NCBI RefSeq assembly: GCF_013403245.1
Contig: NZ_JACBNQ010000011.1
Location: forward strand, 44,200-108,199
Length of the DNA stretch: 64,000 nt
DNA from: Sedimentibacter hydroxybenzoicus DSM 7310
GTDB taxonomy: Bacteria > Bacillota > Clostridia > Tissierellales > Sedimentibacteraceae
Direction of reading: 5' to 3'
Below the pieces are notes generated by a model. It had not been told where the DNA came from. It ran no database searches and saw nothing but the letters and a program-made list of their open reading frames with translations. The first letter of the stretch is position 1, and the number at the start of each line of letters is the position of its first letter. This document shows positions 44,722 through 53,880 of this stretch, piece by piece. The position numbers and the translations under genes are program-made.

Positions 44722-46347
44722 TTATCTTATCAATCTTAATGCACTTATTATCGCCGGAACTATTTGTTTTTTCCTTGAAACGCATTTATCCACATACATT
44801 CCTTGAAATACATTTTCTTCTTCAAATATTCCTTTGACTAATCTATCCCTGTTAGAGGTATAAAAAATATAGGAGCCTTCATTTACAATATCCGTAACTG
44901 CCATAATAATAAGGAAATAATCCTTATCATACGTTATATTGTCTATCAATCTTATATAATCGTCCTTGCTGTTCATTATTTGATTGATATCCAGCGTAAA
45001 AACCTGAGATATTCCTACATTTTTATAAATCAGATTAAACTTCTTGAAATCCTGGAGCAAAATTTCCTCCATTGTTTTTCCTTCAAGAGAGGTTCCTGCC
45101 TTGAACATTTCCATTGCATACTTATATAAATCCAAATCAACTATTTTTGACAGCTCTTCAACTGCTGACCTATCCCTTTCAGTTGTTGTCGGAGACTTAA
45201 ACAGCAATGTATCTGAAATAATTCCTGACAGCATAAGCCCTGCAGCTTCTTTAGAAATTTCGATATTATGCTCCTTGTACATATAGTAAATTATTGTATT
45301 AGAACTTCCTACCGGCATATTCCTGAAAATAATAGGAATAGACGTTCTTATATCGCCGATTTTATGATGATCTATCACTTCAAGTATTTCAGCTTCTTCT
45401 AAACCCTCCGCACTTTGATTCATTTCATTGTGGTCAACCAGTATGACCTTTTTTCTCTGAGGATTAATTAAATGATTTCTGCTGAGCATTCCCAGATACC
45501 TATTATCCTTTGATATAATCGGAAACTTGGAATGCTTTGATTGCTCGATATCCTCTTTGCAATCATTCAAGTAATCATCCTCAACAAACATTATAATATC
45601 CTTATCCTTCATGATGTCCTTAACATATTTAGACAAGGAAATATTTTTTGCGGTATAGTAAGTCTGATATGATGTTCCGATAATATTTACTTTATTTTCA
45701 ACTGCTGAGCTTAAAAGCTCTTCCGGAACCTCCATATCTCCCGTTACGATAATCAGCTTAACTCCCATTTCAATTGCATACTTAATAATATCGTATCGGT
45801 CACCTACGATTACTATTGAATTTTTGTTGATAAAGGACGTTTTCCTTAAGGTCTTTTCCTCAAATGAAGCAACGATTATTTCTCCGTCAATAATGTCATT
45901 AAACCTCAACAAGCTTTTTCCCAATAGTGTTTCTATGATATTGTCATAGGAAGTGCATATATGCTGCTGATCTGTATTAATTAAACTCATTGCAATATCC
46001 TTCATTGTTATGATTCCTGAAAGTACCCCGTCATCATTTACTATGGGAAGAGTTCTCAGCTTGTTTTCATTCATATGAAAGTATGCAAAATGAACGGAGC
46101 TGTCCTTACTAAAGGGCTTTACTCTATCATAATCCAAATCCTTAAGTTGTATTTTTACATTATCTAATATTTGTGGGGTAGCTACGTTAAAATAGTTAAG
46201 CACAAACTCAGTTTCTTTATTTATATTGCCAAGTATATACGGCACTGACGGTTCATCAAGTTGATTTTTCAGCCATGACAATACAATTGCCGAGCAGACA
46301 CTGTCTGTATCGGGGGTTTTGTGGCCGAATATTAAATTATGCTTCAT
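44722..46347 (-). CDS. manganese-dependent inorganic pyrophosphatase with CBS-DRTGG insert
   Basis: Hydrolyses pyrophosphate; the insert senses adenine nucleotides. 541 residues from ATG 46347 (GAGGAA six bases upstream). DHH domain: FGHKTPDTDSVCSAI at the start, then the CBS pair (LRTLPIVNDDGVLSGIITMKD and KFPIISKDNRYLGMLSRN) flanking a DRTGG domain, then LVDHNEMNQ, EVIDHHKIGD and the DHHA2 C-terminus with SRKKQ. This matches regulated family II pyrophosphatases of Clostridia, which are inhibited by AMP/ADP and activated by ATP or Ap4A. Confidence 0.93.
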   Translation of the reverse strand: MKHNLIFGHKTPDTDSVCSAIVLSWLKNQLDEPSVPYILGNINKETEFVLNYFNVATPQILDNVKIQLKDLDYDRVKPFSKDSSVHFAYFHMNENKLRTLPIVNDDGVLSGIITMKDIAMSLINTDQQHICTSYDNIIETLLGKSLLRFNDIIDGEIIVASFEEKTLRKTSFINKNSIVIVGDRYDIIKYAIEMGVKLIIVTGDMEVPEELLSSAVENKVNIIGTSYQTYYTAKNISLSKYVKDIMKDKDIIMFVEDDYLNDCKEDIEQSKHSKFPIISKDNRYLGMLSRNHLINPQRKKVILVDHNEMNQSAEGLEEAEILEVIDHHKIGDIRTSIPIIFRNMPVGSSNTIIYYMYKEHNIEISKEAAGLMLSGIISDTLLFKSPTTTERDRSAVEELSKIVDLDLYKYAMEMFKAGTSLEGKTMEEILLQDFKKFNLIYKNVGISQVFTLDINQIMNSKDDYIRLIDNITYDKDYFLIIMAVTDIVNEGSYIFYTSNRDRLVKGIFEEENVFQGMYVDKCVSRKKQIVPAIISALRLIR

Positions 46348-46361
46348 ATAATTCCTCACAT

Positions 46362-47354
46362 TTAATTTTTGTATCGTAAATCATCGCCATAAAATTTAAG
46401 CGGTACAAAATTATTAAAAATCCTTGATGTAATTCTGTCCGAATAAGTATCTCTTAACTGCTCTAAAGACAAATTTGTTGAAATAATAATTCTTTTGTTA
46501 TTAATCAACCTTTCGTTAATTATGTTAAACAGCTCCGCGTTTGTAAATGAATTGCTCACTTCGGTACCAAGGTCATCAATTATAAGCAGCTCGCATTCAA
46601 AAATCATATTGTAATTAATTAAATTTTCTTCGCTCTCATTTTGCTTGTTAAACTTATGATTCTCCACTATTTCAAACAAAGAGAAAGATGTTTGATAAAG
46701 AACAGAAATTTCACGGTTTATAAGCGCCTTGGCTATACAGTTGCACATAAATGTTTTTCCTAAACCGGTGCTGCCGTACAGCAAAAGATTCATATTTGAA
46801 TCATAGAAGTTAGAACAAAAATCTTCGCTTATCTCCAATATATAATACATATTTTGTCTCGGAGTAAGCTTTTCATTTTTATATGTCTCGTTACTGAAAA
46901 CATTAATATCAAAGGCATCAAAATTTTCCTTGCCAAGCATACACTCCATGTTAGACATAGAATATAGGCTGTTTATAATCTGTTTGTTTAAACAGCTGCA
47001 TTTTTTACCGTCATCATAATAACCTGTATCATTGCATTTTTTACATTCATATTCAATATCTAAATAATCTTCATGTAAGTTATACTTTGTGTAAATATCA
47101 GCTTTATATTTTTTTAATCCGTCTATTTCTTCTTTTAATTTTAATACTTCTTCATTTAAATTGTCCGGCCTGGATAAAAATAATTTAGACAATCTTATAC
47201 TTAAAAGCTTAATTGCATCATCTGCATCTTTCAGCTCCGGTATACTTTCATAAAGCTTTTCTTTTTTAATATCTGCATTACGGGCGGCTCTAAGACGTTT
47301 TTTATTGTACTCGGTCATTATGTTTTCAAGGATTTGTTTATTCATTACCTTCAT
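46362..47354 (-). CDS. helicase loader, DnaI/DnaC-type AAA+ ATPase
   Basis: Loads the replicative helicase. 330 residues. N-terminal coiled region, zinc module CKKCNDTGYYDDGKKCSC (residues 104-121), Walker A LLLYGSTGLGKTFMCN, Walker B CELLIIDDLGTEV, and sensor I ISTNLSLEQL with an Arg finger in SDRITSRI. It overlaps the dnaD-like gene by 17 bases; a second ATG at 47345 is possible. The pair is the primosome module of Clostridia. Confidence 0.92.
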   Translation of the reverse strand: MKVMNKQILENIMTEYNKKRLRAARNADIKKEKLYESIPELKDADDAIKLLSIRLSKLFLSRPDNLNEEVLKLKEEIDGLKKYKADIYTKYNLHEDYLDIEYECKKCNDTGYYDDGKKCSCLNKQIINSLYSMSNMECMLGKENFDAFDINVFSNETYKNEKLTPRQNMYYILEISEDFCSNFYDSNMNLLLYGSTGLGKTFMCNCIAKALINREISVLYQTSFSLFEIVENHKFNKQNESEENLINYNMIFECELLIIDDLGTEVSNSFTNAELFNIINERLINNKRIIISTNLSLEQLRDTYSDRITSRIFNNFVPLKFYGDDLRYKN

Positions 47355-48414
47355 CTCCCTCCTCAGGCATGTTTAATCCTAACTTACTCAGCTTCTTTTC
47401 AAATCTTTTTCTCGCAATCTTCTCCAGATCGTCACCGGTATAGTCATCACTTTGAATAAAATTATGAAATTTATTTTTTGTTTTAGCTGTTTCTTTTATC
47501 GATGTCTTTATCTTGGGTTCGGGTTTTTTGTCATTTTTTAAATCCTCTATGGTCTTAAAGCCGTTTTTATACCATTCACTCAATATTTTATCAAAATAAT
47601 TTAAATTCGGATTATTAATTTTAGTTGAATTATCCAGACATTTTAAAATCATTTCCATTGAAAATGACCATTCATCAACCCATCTGTCAATTAATTTCAT
47701 TTCGGCTTCAGTCAGTGTTCTGTTAAATCCCAAAGCTCTGCTTATACGAGAATAAATTGAGAACCTGTCATTTCTCTTTTCAAGATATTCAACCATTGTA
47801 TCAATGTCATTGACTCCTTCGTCATGCCAGGCAGATACTATTGATTCAATATAGCTGAACCTTTTTACCTTCTTGTTATTTATTGAATAGCTGAAGGCCT
47901 GAGCCATTATTTCAGGTTTCATCTTATAGTCGTTAAGCCACTTTACGATTTTTTGTTTTTCTGGAATCTTTAACGGTCTGCCAAACATATCCTCTATTTC
48001 TTCCATCATCTTTTTATTTTCGGAACCTTTGGCTGTAGAAATAAGATCATCATTCATATTTCCCTTACCATTATCCATGTCTTTTATAAATTTATATACT
48101 TTGTCGATGTAAAGCTGCTTAAGGTTGATAAACTCAATACAATAATTATATTCATCATCCGTTTGATGCTTTATGATAATTCCTTCTTCTTCCCAATAAT
48201 CCCATGCTCTCAATACATCAGACAGCGGAAGTTTTAAATTCTTGGAAATTGTTTCATTGTTAAAATTATATTGCTTGTCCTTGGCATATTTGTATCCCAT
48301 GATGTACACCTTTACGTATGTCCCATCAGCTACAGGCATATAATCGTTAATAAATATATTCTCTATAGGGGTATCACCCAAATCTATCTGCATCTCCTGA
48401 AGAATAAAGTACAT
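47338..48414 (-). CDS. DnaD/DnaB-domain replication initiation protein
   Basis: 358 residues. N-terminal winged-helix part (residues 10-95) and two consecutive DnaD-like domains: IPEKQKIVKWLNDYKMKPEI..AFSYSINNKKVKRFSYIESIVSAW and LTEAEMKLIDRWVDEWSFSMEMI..YFDKILSEWYKNGF, each ending in the YxxxI-x-x-x-W motif. It works with DnaI in helicase loading and primosome assembly. AAAGGAG precedes the ATG. Confidence 0.92.
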   Translation of the reverse strand: MYFILQEMQIDLGDTPIENIFINDYMPVADGTYVKVYIMGYKYAKDKQYNFNNETISKNLKLPLSDVLRAWDYWEEEGIIIKHQTDDEYNYCIEFINLKQLYIDKVYKFIKDMDNGKGNMNDDLISTAKGSENKKMMEEIEDMFGRPLKIPEKQKIVKWLNDYKMKPEIMAQAFSYSINNKKVKRFSYIESIVSAWHDEGVNDIDTMVEYLEKRNDRFSIYSRISRALGFNRTLTEAEMKLIDRWVDEWSFSMEMILKCLDNSTKINNPNLNYFDKILSEWYKNGFKTIEDLKNDKKPEPKIKTSIKETAKTKNKFHNFIQSDDYTGDDLEKIARKRFEKKLSKLGLNMPEEGDEGNE

Positions 48415-48512
48415 AAAAAACTCCTTTTTGGTAACAATATTTTACAGGAAATTGTAATATAATTGTAACAATATTGTTATGAATTTGTGAAAACATTTTT
48501 CTATTTAAACAA

Positions 48513-48542
48513 TTGACAACATATCATATTTAATATTATAAT
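48513..48542 (+). promoter_or_regulatory. promoter within a 9-base inverted repeat, before the M23 peptidase gene
   Basis: TTGACA (48513-48518), 18-base spacer, TATAAT (48537-48542). TGACAACAT and ATGTTGTCA form perfect arms around it, so the opposite strand also has CTGACA with TATGAT, a possible promoter for the divergent dnaD-dnaI operon. Confidence 0.65.
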
Positions 48543-48664
48543 GTTGTCAGATGATTTAATTAAAAGAACAGTAATAACTATTTAATTATATCATTTTTTG
48601 TTTAAAAGCAAAACAACTTTTTATAGTGATATAATTACAACGATAAATAAACAGGAAGTAAACT

Positions 48665-50443
48665 ATGAAAAAAAGAAAGTTACCACCTAAAAAGAAACCC
48701 ATTATAAAAAAAGAAAACATTGAAATCTTTAAACAACTCCCTGAAAAAAAATATAGACAAGTCTTTGACAAAATAAAAAAGATCCCCTTTTCGGAATACA
48801 AGCTTATAATTAAAACGAAAATCGGGCAATTTTTTGGTAAAATTAAGAAAATTCCATTTTCGAAATTTGACCTTATGTTCCAAACAAAAATTGGTCAATT
48901 CTTTGATAAAGTTAAAAAAATTCAACTTCCAAAATTTGTTCATATAGATCAAGCAAAGACAGAGCAAGTTTTCAGGAAGGTAAAAAAAATCCAATTTCCA
49001 AAATTTAATTTTATAAGAAACTCTAAAATTGAACAAATTTTTAAAAAAGTTCAATTTTCAAAGCCTCTTTCAAAGCAATTAAAAGGCGCTGTTTGTCTCT
49101 TAACCGCAACAACATTGATTCTAAGTGGTACGTATACCATGAATTATCTTAACACCCACGAAAATAATGTATTTTCAACAGATAGCTTTACTATCTTAAA
49201 AAATGACAAAGAGCTTTGTAAGGTAAGAGATAAAGAATTATTAGATATAACCCTTGCAAAATTAGAAAAGGATTTAGAAAAAATTCATAATCATGAATTA
49301 GCGATAGAAAGCAAATTTGAAATAGTGGAATCAACGGCCAAGGATAAAGAAATAATTACACAGGACGGCCTTTACAATATTTTAAAAGATAATATAAGCT
49401 ATTCAATATTAGCATATTCAATAAATGTTGACAGTCAACAAATCGGTGTAGTTAATTCAGAATATGATGCAATCAGCATAATAGAAGAAGTAAAGAATTA
49501 TTTTTCACAATATTACGACAAAGAAACAATAATTGAAGTAAACACTGTTGAAAATATAGAAATAAAACAAATAAAAGCATCAAACAATGAAATTAAAGAT
49601 AAAGAAGACTTAGTCAACTACATAATTAAAGGAACAGAAGAAGAGAAAAAATACATAGTAGAAAAAGGTGACAACTACTGGAATATCGCAGAATATTTCA
49701 ATATGTCACTAGATGATTTGATACAGGCAAACCCTACTTCAGACCCTGAAAGAATTCAAATCGGAGATGAGTTGAATTTAGTAGTACCTAAACCATTCAT
49801 CAACGTACAGGTTAAGAGACATATTGCACAGGAAGAAAGCACTCCATACGATACCAAATACAATAAAGTATCATATATGTTCAGTGACGAAGAAATTATT
49901 GAAACAAAAGGTAAGTATGGACTGTCAAAAATAGAATCAATCGTTACAGAACAAAACGGTATTCAAATAGCAAAAGAAATATTATCCGAAGAAGTTATAG
50001 AATTACCTACAACAGAAGTTGTCACTACAGGTACTCAGGATCCACCACCGAAAAAAGGAACAGGTTATTTTATTAATCCTCTTCCGGGCTCAGTTATATC
50101 ATCAAGGTTCGGTTCAAGATCAGGTGGTTTCCATTTAGGTCAGGACATGGCAAAAGCATCAGGCTCTTCTATAAAAGCAGCTGATGGCGGTACCGTAACG
50201 TATTCCGGTTGGAGCGGAAGCTATGGTTATATGGTAGATATAGACCACGGTGGCGGCTTTACGACAAGATATGCACACTGTAGCGAAATTTACGTATCAG
50301 TGGGTGAAAAAGTATATCAAGGCAAAGTAATAGCAGCTGTTGGCTCCACAGGAGTTTCGTCAGGACCTCATTTACATTTTGAAGTAAGAAAATACGGGTC
50401 GGTAGTAAACCCTGCAGCATATATAGGTATTCAATACAGATAA
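48665..50443 (+). CDS. membrane-anchored M23 peptidase with LysM and G5 domains
   Basis: 592 residues. An unusual Lys-rich N-terminus holds about five 23-residue repeats (I-x-Q-F-F-x-K-[IV]-K-K-I-x-[FL]-x-K-F) at residues 31-130. One membrane helix follows at 141-159, then LysM (IVEKGDNYWNIAEYFNMSLDDLI), a G5 domain (residues 385-455) and a C-terminal M23 endopeptidase: FHLGQDMA (zinc His and Asp), YAHCSE and GPHLHFEVR. It cuts peptidoglycan cross-bridges at the cell surface. The repeats would be cytoplasmic and are not part of known members that I recall. Confidence 0.9.
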   Translation: MKKRKLPPKKKPIIKKENIEIFKQLPEKKYRQVFDKIKKIPFSEYKLIIKTKIGQFFGKIKKIPFSKFDLMFQTKIGQFFDKVKKIQLPKFVHIDQAKTEQVFRKVKKIQFPKFNFIRNSKIEQIFKKVQFSKPLSKQLKGAVCLLTATTLILSGTYTMNYLNTHENNVFSTDSFTILKNDKELCKVRDKELLDITLAKLEKDLEKIHNHELAIESKFEIVESTAKDKEIITQDGLYNILKDNISYSILAYSINVDSQQIGVVNSEYDAISIIEEVKNYFSQYYDKETIIEVNTVENIEIKQIKASNNEIKDKEDLVNYIIKGTEEEKKYIVEKGDNYWNIAEYFNMSLDDLIQANPTSDPERIQIGDELNLVVPKPFINVQVKRHIAQEESTPYDTKYNKVSYMFSDEEIIETKGKYGLSKIESIVTEQNGIQIAKEILSEEVIELPTTEVVTTGTQDPPPKKGTGYFINPLPGSVISSRFGSRSGGFHLGQDMAKASGSSIKAADGGTVTYSGWSGSYGYMVDIDHGGGFTTRYAHCSEIYVSVGEKVYQGKVIAAVGSTGVSSGPHLHFEVRKYGSVVNPAAYIGIQYR

Positions 50444-50460
50444 ATTTAACATTGTCAAAT

Positions 50461-50487
50461 CGCCGCTTGCATAAGCGGCTTTTTATT
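50461..50487 (+). terminator. terminator of the M23 peptidase gene
   Basis: GCCGCTT-GCAT-AAGCGGC followed by TTTTTATTT. Confidence 0.85.
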
Positions 50488-50558
50488 TCATCCTGAGCGT
50501 AAGCGAAGCATCTCATCATTTAAATACTGAGATTCCTCACTAACGTTCGGAATGACAG
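50488..50558. repeat. family D repeat (inverted pair)
   Basis: CATCCTGAGCGTAAGCGAAG at one side and GATTCCTCACTAACG..CGGAATGACA on the other, a facing pair of the widespread TCATTCCGAGCG...GAGATTC element. Related copies are at 53851-53880 and 55573-55645. Confidence 0.65.
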
Positions 50559-50731
50559 CATCGGACAATTTATGTTTATTCATAACAATGACAGAGCGGA
50601 ATAATCATCAAAAATTTACAAATACTTATATAAATTTACTCTTGCTTTTTTTGTTGATTAATTATATTATAGAAAAGTATTATGGTTTTTTCAAAAGCTT
50701 TAATACAAATCCAAAATCATAGGATGGTACG

Positions 50732-51229
50732 ATGATATATTTTGATTACAGATTTATGGAAGTTGCAAGACCAATCATAGAACATGAACAATATCAACAG
50801 ATGAAATACATCAAACATCATGATGAAAGTGTTTTTGATCACTCTGTAAAAGTAGCATTTCAGGCATACCAAATGGCTTATAAACGAAATTTAGACTGGG
50901 AATCAACAATCAGAGGGGCTTTGCTTCATGACTTCTTTCTATATAAATTTAAAAAATGCTTAAGTCCGAGGTTAATAACGGATTCTATAAAGCATGCAAT
51001 ATCCCATCCGATTATTGCTTTTGATAATGCAATCAAATATTTTGATTTGAACGATAAAGAAGAAAATATTATAAAAGGTCACATGTTTCCTTTTGGCGTC
51101 CCAAAATCAAAGGAAGCATGGATTGTAAGCTTTGTAGACAAGTATATTGCAGTATTTGAATACGCTTCAAACTTTAAAAAAATGACTCAGAGAAGAAAAC
51201 AAGCAGCATATAACTACAATGTAGACTAA
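50732..51229 (+). CDS. HD-domain phosphohydrolase
   Basis: 165 residues. The HD pattern is complete: His in HDESVFDHSVKVA, His-Asp in GALLHDFFLYKF, and the downstream Asp in SFVDKYIAVFEY. Small HD proteins of this type are uncharacterised hydrolases. Monocistronic with its own terminator; the ribosome binding site AGGATGG is modest. Confidence 0.85.
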   Translation: MIYFDYRFMEVARPIIEHEQYQQMKYIKHHDESVFDHSVKVAFQAYQMAYKRNLDWESTIRGALLHDFFLYKFKKCLSPRLITDSIKHAISHPIIAFDNAIKYFDLNDKEENIIKGHMFPFGVPKSKEAWIVSFVDKYIAVFEYASNFKKMTQRRKQAAYNYNVD

Positions 51230-51257
51230 AGATGTGAAAAACATCTTTTTTTATTAT
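51228..51257 (+). terminator. terminator of the HD-domain gene
   Basis: AAAGATGT-GAAAA-ACATCTTT followed by TTTTATT. Confidence 0.8.
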
Positions 51258-51294
51258 ACTTTGTAATGTACAAGCGAAAATATTTTTTTTAACT

Positions 51295-51319
51295 GTTTAT
51301 TTGCTTCATATTTGGGTAA
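51295..51319 (+). promoter_or_regulatory. sigma-B-like promoter motif before hpf
   Basis: GTTTAT (51295-51300), 13 bases, GGGTAA (51314-51319), close to the GTTT-N13-15-GGGTA general-stress pattern. The HPF homologue of B. subtilis is under stress sigma factors. A sigma-A reading (TTGCTT-N17) is also possible. Confidence 0.4.
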
Positions 51320-51364
51320 CATTTAAGTATATTAATAATAAATAACTTGAAAGGAGCTGACTGC

Positions 51365-51895
51365 ATGAAACTATCAATCTATGCGAAGAACATGCAACTT
51401 ACAGATGCGTTAAAGGAGGCTGCAATTAAAAAAATCAAGAGGTTGGATAAATTCTTCCAGCAAGATATTGAAGCTAAAATAGTATTAAGCATCGAAAAGA
51501 AACTACACAAAGTTGAGGTAACTATTCCTTTCAATGGCAGAATAGTACGTGTGGAGGAATCCTCCGATGACATGTACAATGCCGTAGACGAAGCAGTGGA
51601 ATCATTAGAAAGACAAATAAGAAAACATAAGACTAAGCTGCAAAATAAGAAGCATTCCAACGAATCAATAAAATTTGAAAATATAGAACCGCTTGATATA
51701 GAAGATGACCAGGAGTTCAAGGTAGTAAAAACAAAAAGATTTGCAATAAAACCAATGGGTATTGAAGAAGCAATATTGCAAATGGATCTTTTAAAACATA
51801 ATTTCTTTGTATTCTTAAACGGCGATTCAGAAGAAGTAAATGTTGTTTATAAAAGAAAAGATGGTAATTACGGTTTGATAGAGCCGGAATTATAA
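51365..51895 (+). CDS. hpf: ribosome hibernation-promoting factor, long form
   Basis: Dimerises 70S ribosomes into inactive 100S particles. 176 residues from ATG 51365 (AAAGGAG eight bases upstream; the earlier in-frame ATG is weaker). N-terminal RaiA domain (KNMQLTDALKEAAIKKIKRLDKFF, DDMYNAVDEAVESLERQIRKHK) and C-terminal dimerisation domain (VKTKRFAIKPMGIEEAILQMDLLKHNFFVFLN). Monocistronic. Confidence 0.95.
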   Translation: MKLSIYAKNMQLTDALKEAAIKKIKRLDKFFQQDIEAKIVLSIEKKLHKVEVTIPFNGRIVRVEESSDDMYNAVDEAVESLERQIRKHKTKLQNKKHSNESIKFENIEPLDIEDDQEFKVVKTKRFAIKPMGIEEAILQMDLLKHNFFVFLNGDSEEVNVVYKRKDGNYGLIEPEL

Positions 51896-51940
51896 TGACT
51901 GAAGAATCTCTTATTGAACATATAATTTTTCCTCTTAATT

Positions 51941-51990
51941 AAGCAGATGACCCAAATCTCTGATTTGGTGTCAGTCACTTATACTGTAAG
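51941..51990. repeat. family A palindromic repeat
   Basis: AAGCAGATGACCCAAATCTC / TGATTTGGTGTCAGTCACTT, followed by ATACTGTAAG, downstream of hpf. Confidence 0.8.
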
Positions 51991-52001
51991 TGAAAATCGG
52001 C

Positions 52002-52032
52002 AAAAATGCGCAATTATAAATTGCGCATTTTT
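52002..52032. terminator. bidirectional hairpin terminator after hpf
   Basis: AAAAATGCGCAATT / AATTGCGCATTTTT, a perfect 14-base stem with 3-base loop ending in T-run. Confidence 0.8.
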
Positions 52033-52256
52033 ACTTTAAGTAATTTTACGTTCATATTCCCCCGAATATTCCCATACCTAAGCGTGCATGCATCATTAGT
52101 TTGTCGTTCACTCATGCACTTATTATTTTTTCATTTGCAGCAAATGAATTTCCGGAATGCTTATATTATATACTACCTATTGAAGCATATTTGTCGAAAC
52201 ATGTAGTTTTTATTAAATTTTTATTAATATTTATACTGCATGTTATAAATCCGGTG

Positions 52257-52439
52257 TTGTCCACAATGGTGGATAAGCTGTTAAGTTGTTACTTAGATTT
52301 TACATTGAAATTTCAACTGCAAATTTTTTTCTATTTTATTAAAAAAACACTTGACATAAAAGGTTATTAAAATCATCAAATTATAAAGTTGTTAACAATT
52401 CTATCCACAGATGTGGATAACTTGCATAAGTTATGAACA
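52257..52439. other. DnaA-box cluster in a long AT-rich gap, origin-like
   Basis: Two inverted pairs of DnaA boxes: TTGTCCACA (52257-52265, +) with TTATCCACC (52268-52276, -), and CTATCCACA (52401-52409, +) with a perfect TTATCCACA (52412-52420, -), plus TTATGAACA at 52431. Very AT-rich DNA follows (52440-52560). The 51896-52649 gap holds no ORF with a credible start. No dnaA or dnaN is adjacent, so this may be a DnaA-titrating cluster rather than oriC. Confidence 0.6.
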
Positions 52440-52649
52440 AAGATTCTGTTTTTTAAGTTTTATTAAATAAATTTAAAAATCTTTTATTTTAATTTAAATA
52501 GTTGAACATTTTCTATCAAAGTATGGGAAAATCAAAAATATATATTTAATCATGGCTGCATAATTATGTTAAAGTAAAAAAAATGTAGAAATATGTAATT
52601 GCTTATGCTATACTCTTTCTATACATAAAAATAATCAACGGAGTACAGC

Positions 52650-53789
52650 ATGTTATATATAACGAGAAAACATCTTAGACCTGGCATGATATTAGCAAGG
52701 GATATTACATTATATAACTTAAGTAATTTTAATACCTTGCTCCTGACTAAAGGTCAAATTCTTAATAATACATATATAAAAAGAATTGCATATCACAACA
52801 TTGAAGGTGCATACGTAGAAAGTGAAGCTTTTGCGGATATAGACGTAGAACCATATATAGACGATAAGCTAACTTCAGATTCATTATCACAAATAAATGA
52901 TATTTATTTTGAATTCAGAATGAGTTCAGGTAAAATAACCACAAATAACATAAAGAAGCTTTCATCTATTGTTGATGGCTTAATAACCGAATTGCTTGAC
53001 AAAGATGATTTGTCGTACAATGTTGTGGATTTTAAAAACTACGACACGTATACATTTCAACACTGTTTGAATGTGGCCATATTAAGTATATCAACAGGCA
53101 TTTCACTTAAGTTGTCAGAAAGGCAGCTTCACGATTTAGGTATGGCAGGTTTATTACACGATATAGGTAAAATGACTATTCCTGTTGAAATATTAAATAA
53201 ACCCGGAAAGCTTACAGATGAAGAATATGAAATAATGAAAACTCATCCGATAAGTGCTGCCGAATTGTTAAAAAACTATGTCTCTAACGATATTATAAGG
53301 GCGATAGAAGGCCATCACGAGAAATTAGACGGTACCGGATATCCATATGGAAGAAAAGCTGATAATATACATTACTACAGCAAAATATTGGCCATATGCG
53401 ATGTATATGACGCTTTGACCTCTGACAGATCATACAGAACAGCAGCTTTTCCCAGCGAAGTCATCGAGTATATAATGGGTTGTGGAGATACTCACTTTGA
53501 CCATGAAATATTATCACATTTTATTAAAATTATTGTAGCTTATCCTGTGGGAACATTCGTTAAATTAAGTAATGATAGGTTGGCTGTCGTTGTTAAGAAT
53601 TATACAGAAAATATAATGAGACCGATTATCAGAATCATTAATCCGGATGGCACTGTCGGTGATGACATTGATCTCCTTTTCGACAATGATTATATGAACA
53701 TAACCATAACAGATATGGGTTATGATTATGAAAATTGCGGCTTATCGGGAGTGTTAAAATCGATATATGAGGTAAGCGTAGGCAATTAA
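52650..53789 (+). CDS. HD-GYP domain protein, probable cyclic-di-GMP phosphodiesterase
   Basis: 379 residues, cytoplasmic. An N-terminal domain (1-120) of unknown type carries KHLRPGMILARDITLYN. The HD-GYP core is complete: HCLNVAILS, LLHDIGKMTIP (170-174), THP, GHHEKLDGTGYPYG (222-234), DVYDALTSDR. The C-terminus (VVVKNYTENIMRPIIRIINPDGT) is common to the family. The residues needed for metal binding and catalysis are present. Its ribosome binding site is ACGGAG. A paralogue fused to DUF523 lies 1.9 kb downstream. Confidence 0.92.
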   Translation: MLYITRKHLRPGMILARDITLYNLSNFNTLLLTKGQILNNTYIKRIAYHNIEGAYVESEAFADIDVEPYIDDKLTSDSLSQINDIYFEFRMSSGKITTNNIKKLSSIVDGLITELLDKDDLSYNVVDFKNYDTYTFQHCLNVAILSISTGISLKLSERQLHDLGMAGLLHDIGKMTIPVEILNKPGKLTDEEYEIMKTHPISAAELLKNYVSNDIIRAIEGHHEKLDGTGYPYGRKADNIHYYSKILAICDVYDALTSDRSYRTAAFPSEVIEYIMGCGDTHFDHEILSHFIKIIVAYPVGTFVKLSNDRLAVVVKNYTENIMRPIIRIINPDGTVGDDIDLLFDNDYMNITITDMGYDYENCGLSGVLKSIYEVSVGN

Positions 53790-53817
53790 AAATCTTTGAT
53801 ACAAGCGAAAAAACAAA

Positions 53818-53845
53818 ACAGGCGGTATACCGTCTGTTATTTTTA
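53818..53845 (+). terminator. terminator of the HD-GYP gene
   Basis: ACAGGCGGTATACCGTCTGT palindrome followed by TATTTTTAT. Confidence 0.7.
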
Positions 53846-53850
53846 TATCA

Positions 53851-53880
53851 TCATTCTGAACGCAGTGGAGAATCTCTATT
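53851..53880. repeat. family D repeat, single unit
   Basis: TCATTCTGAACGCAGTGGAG followed by AATCTCTATT; it touches the stop codon of the polysaccharide deacetylase gene. Confidence 0.6.

Noticed and set aside
52006..52370. ORFs in the hpf/HD-GYP gap
   Set aside because: No ribosome binding site, hydrophobic nonsense composition, and overlap with a terminator and DnaA boxes.
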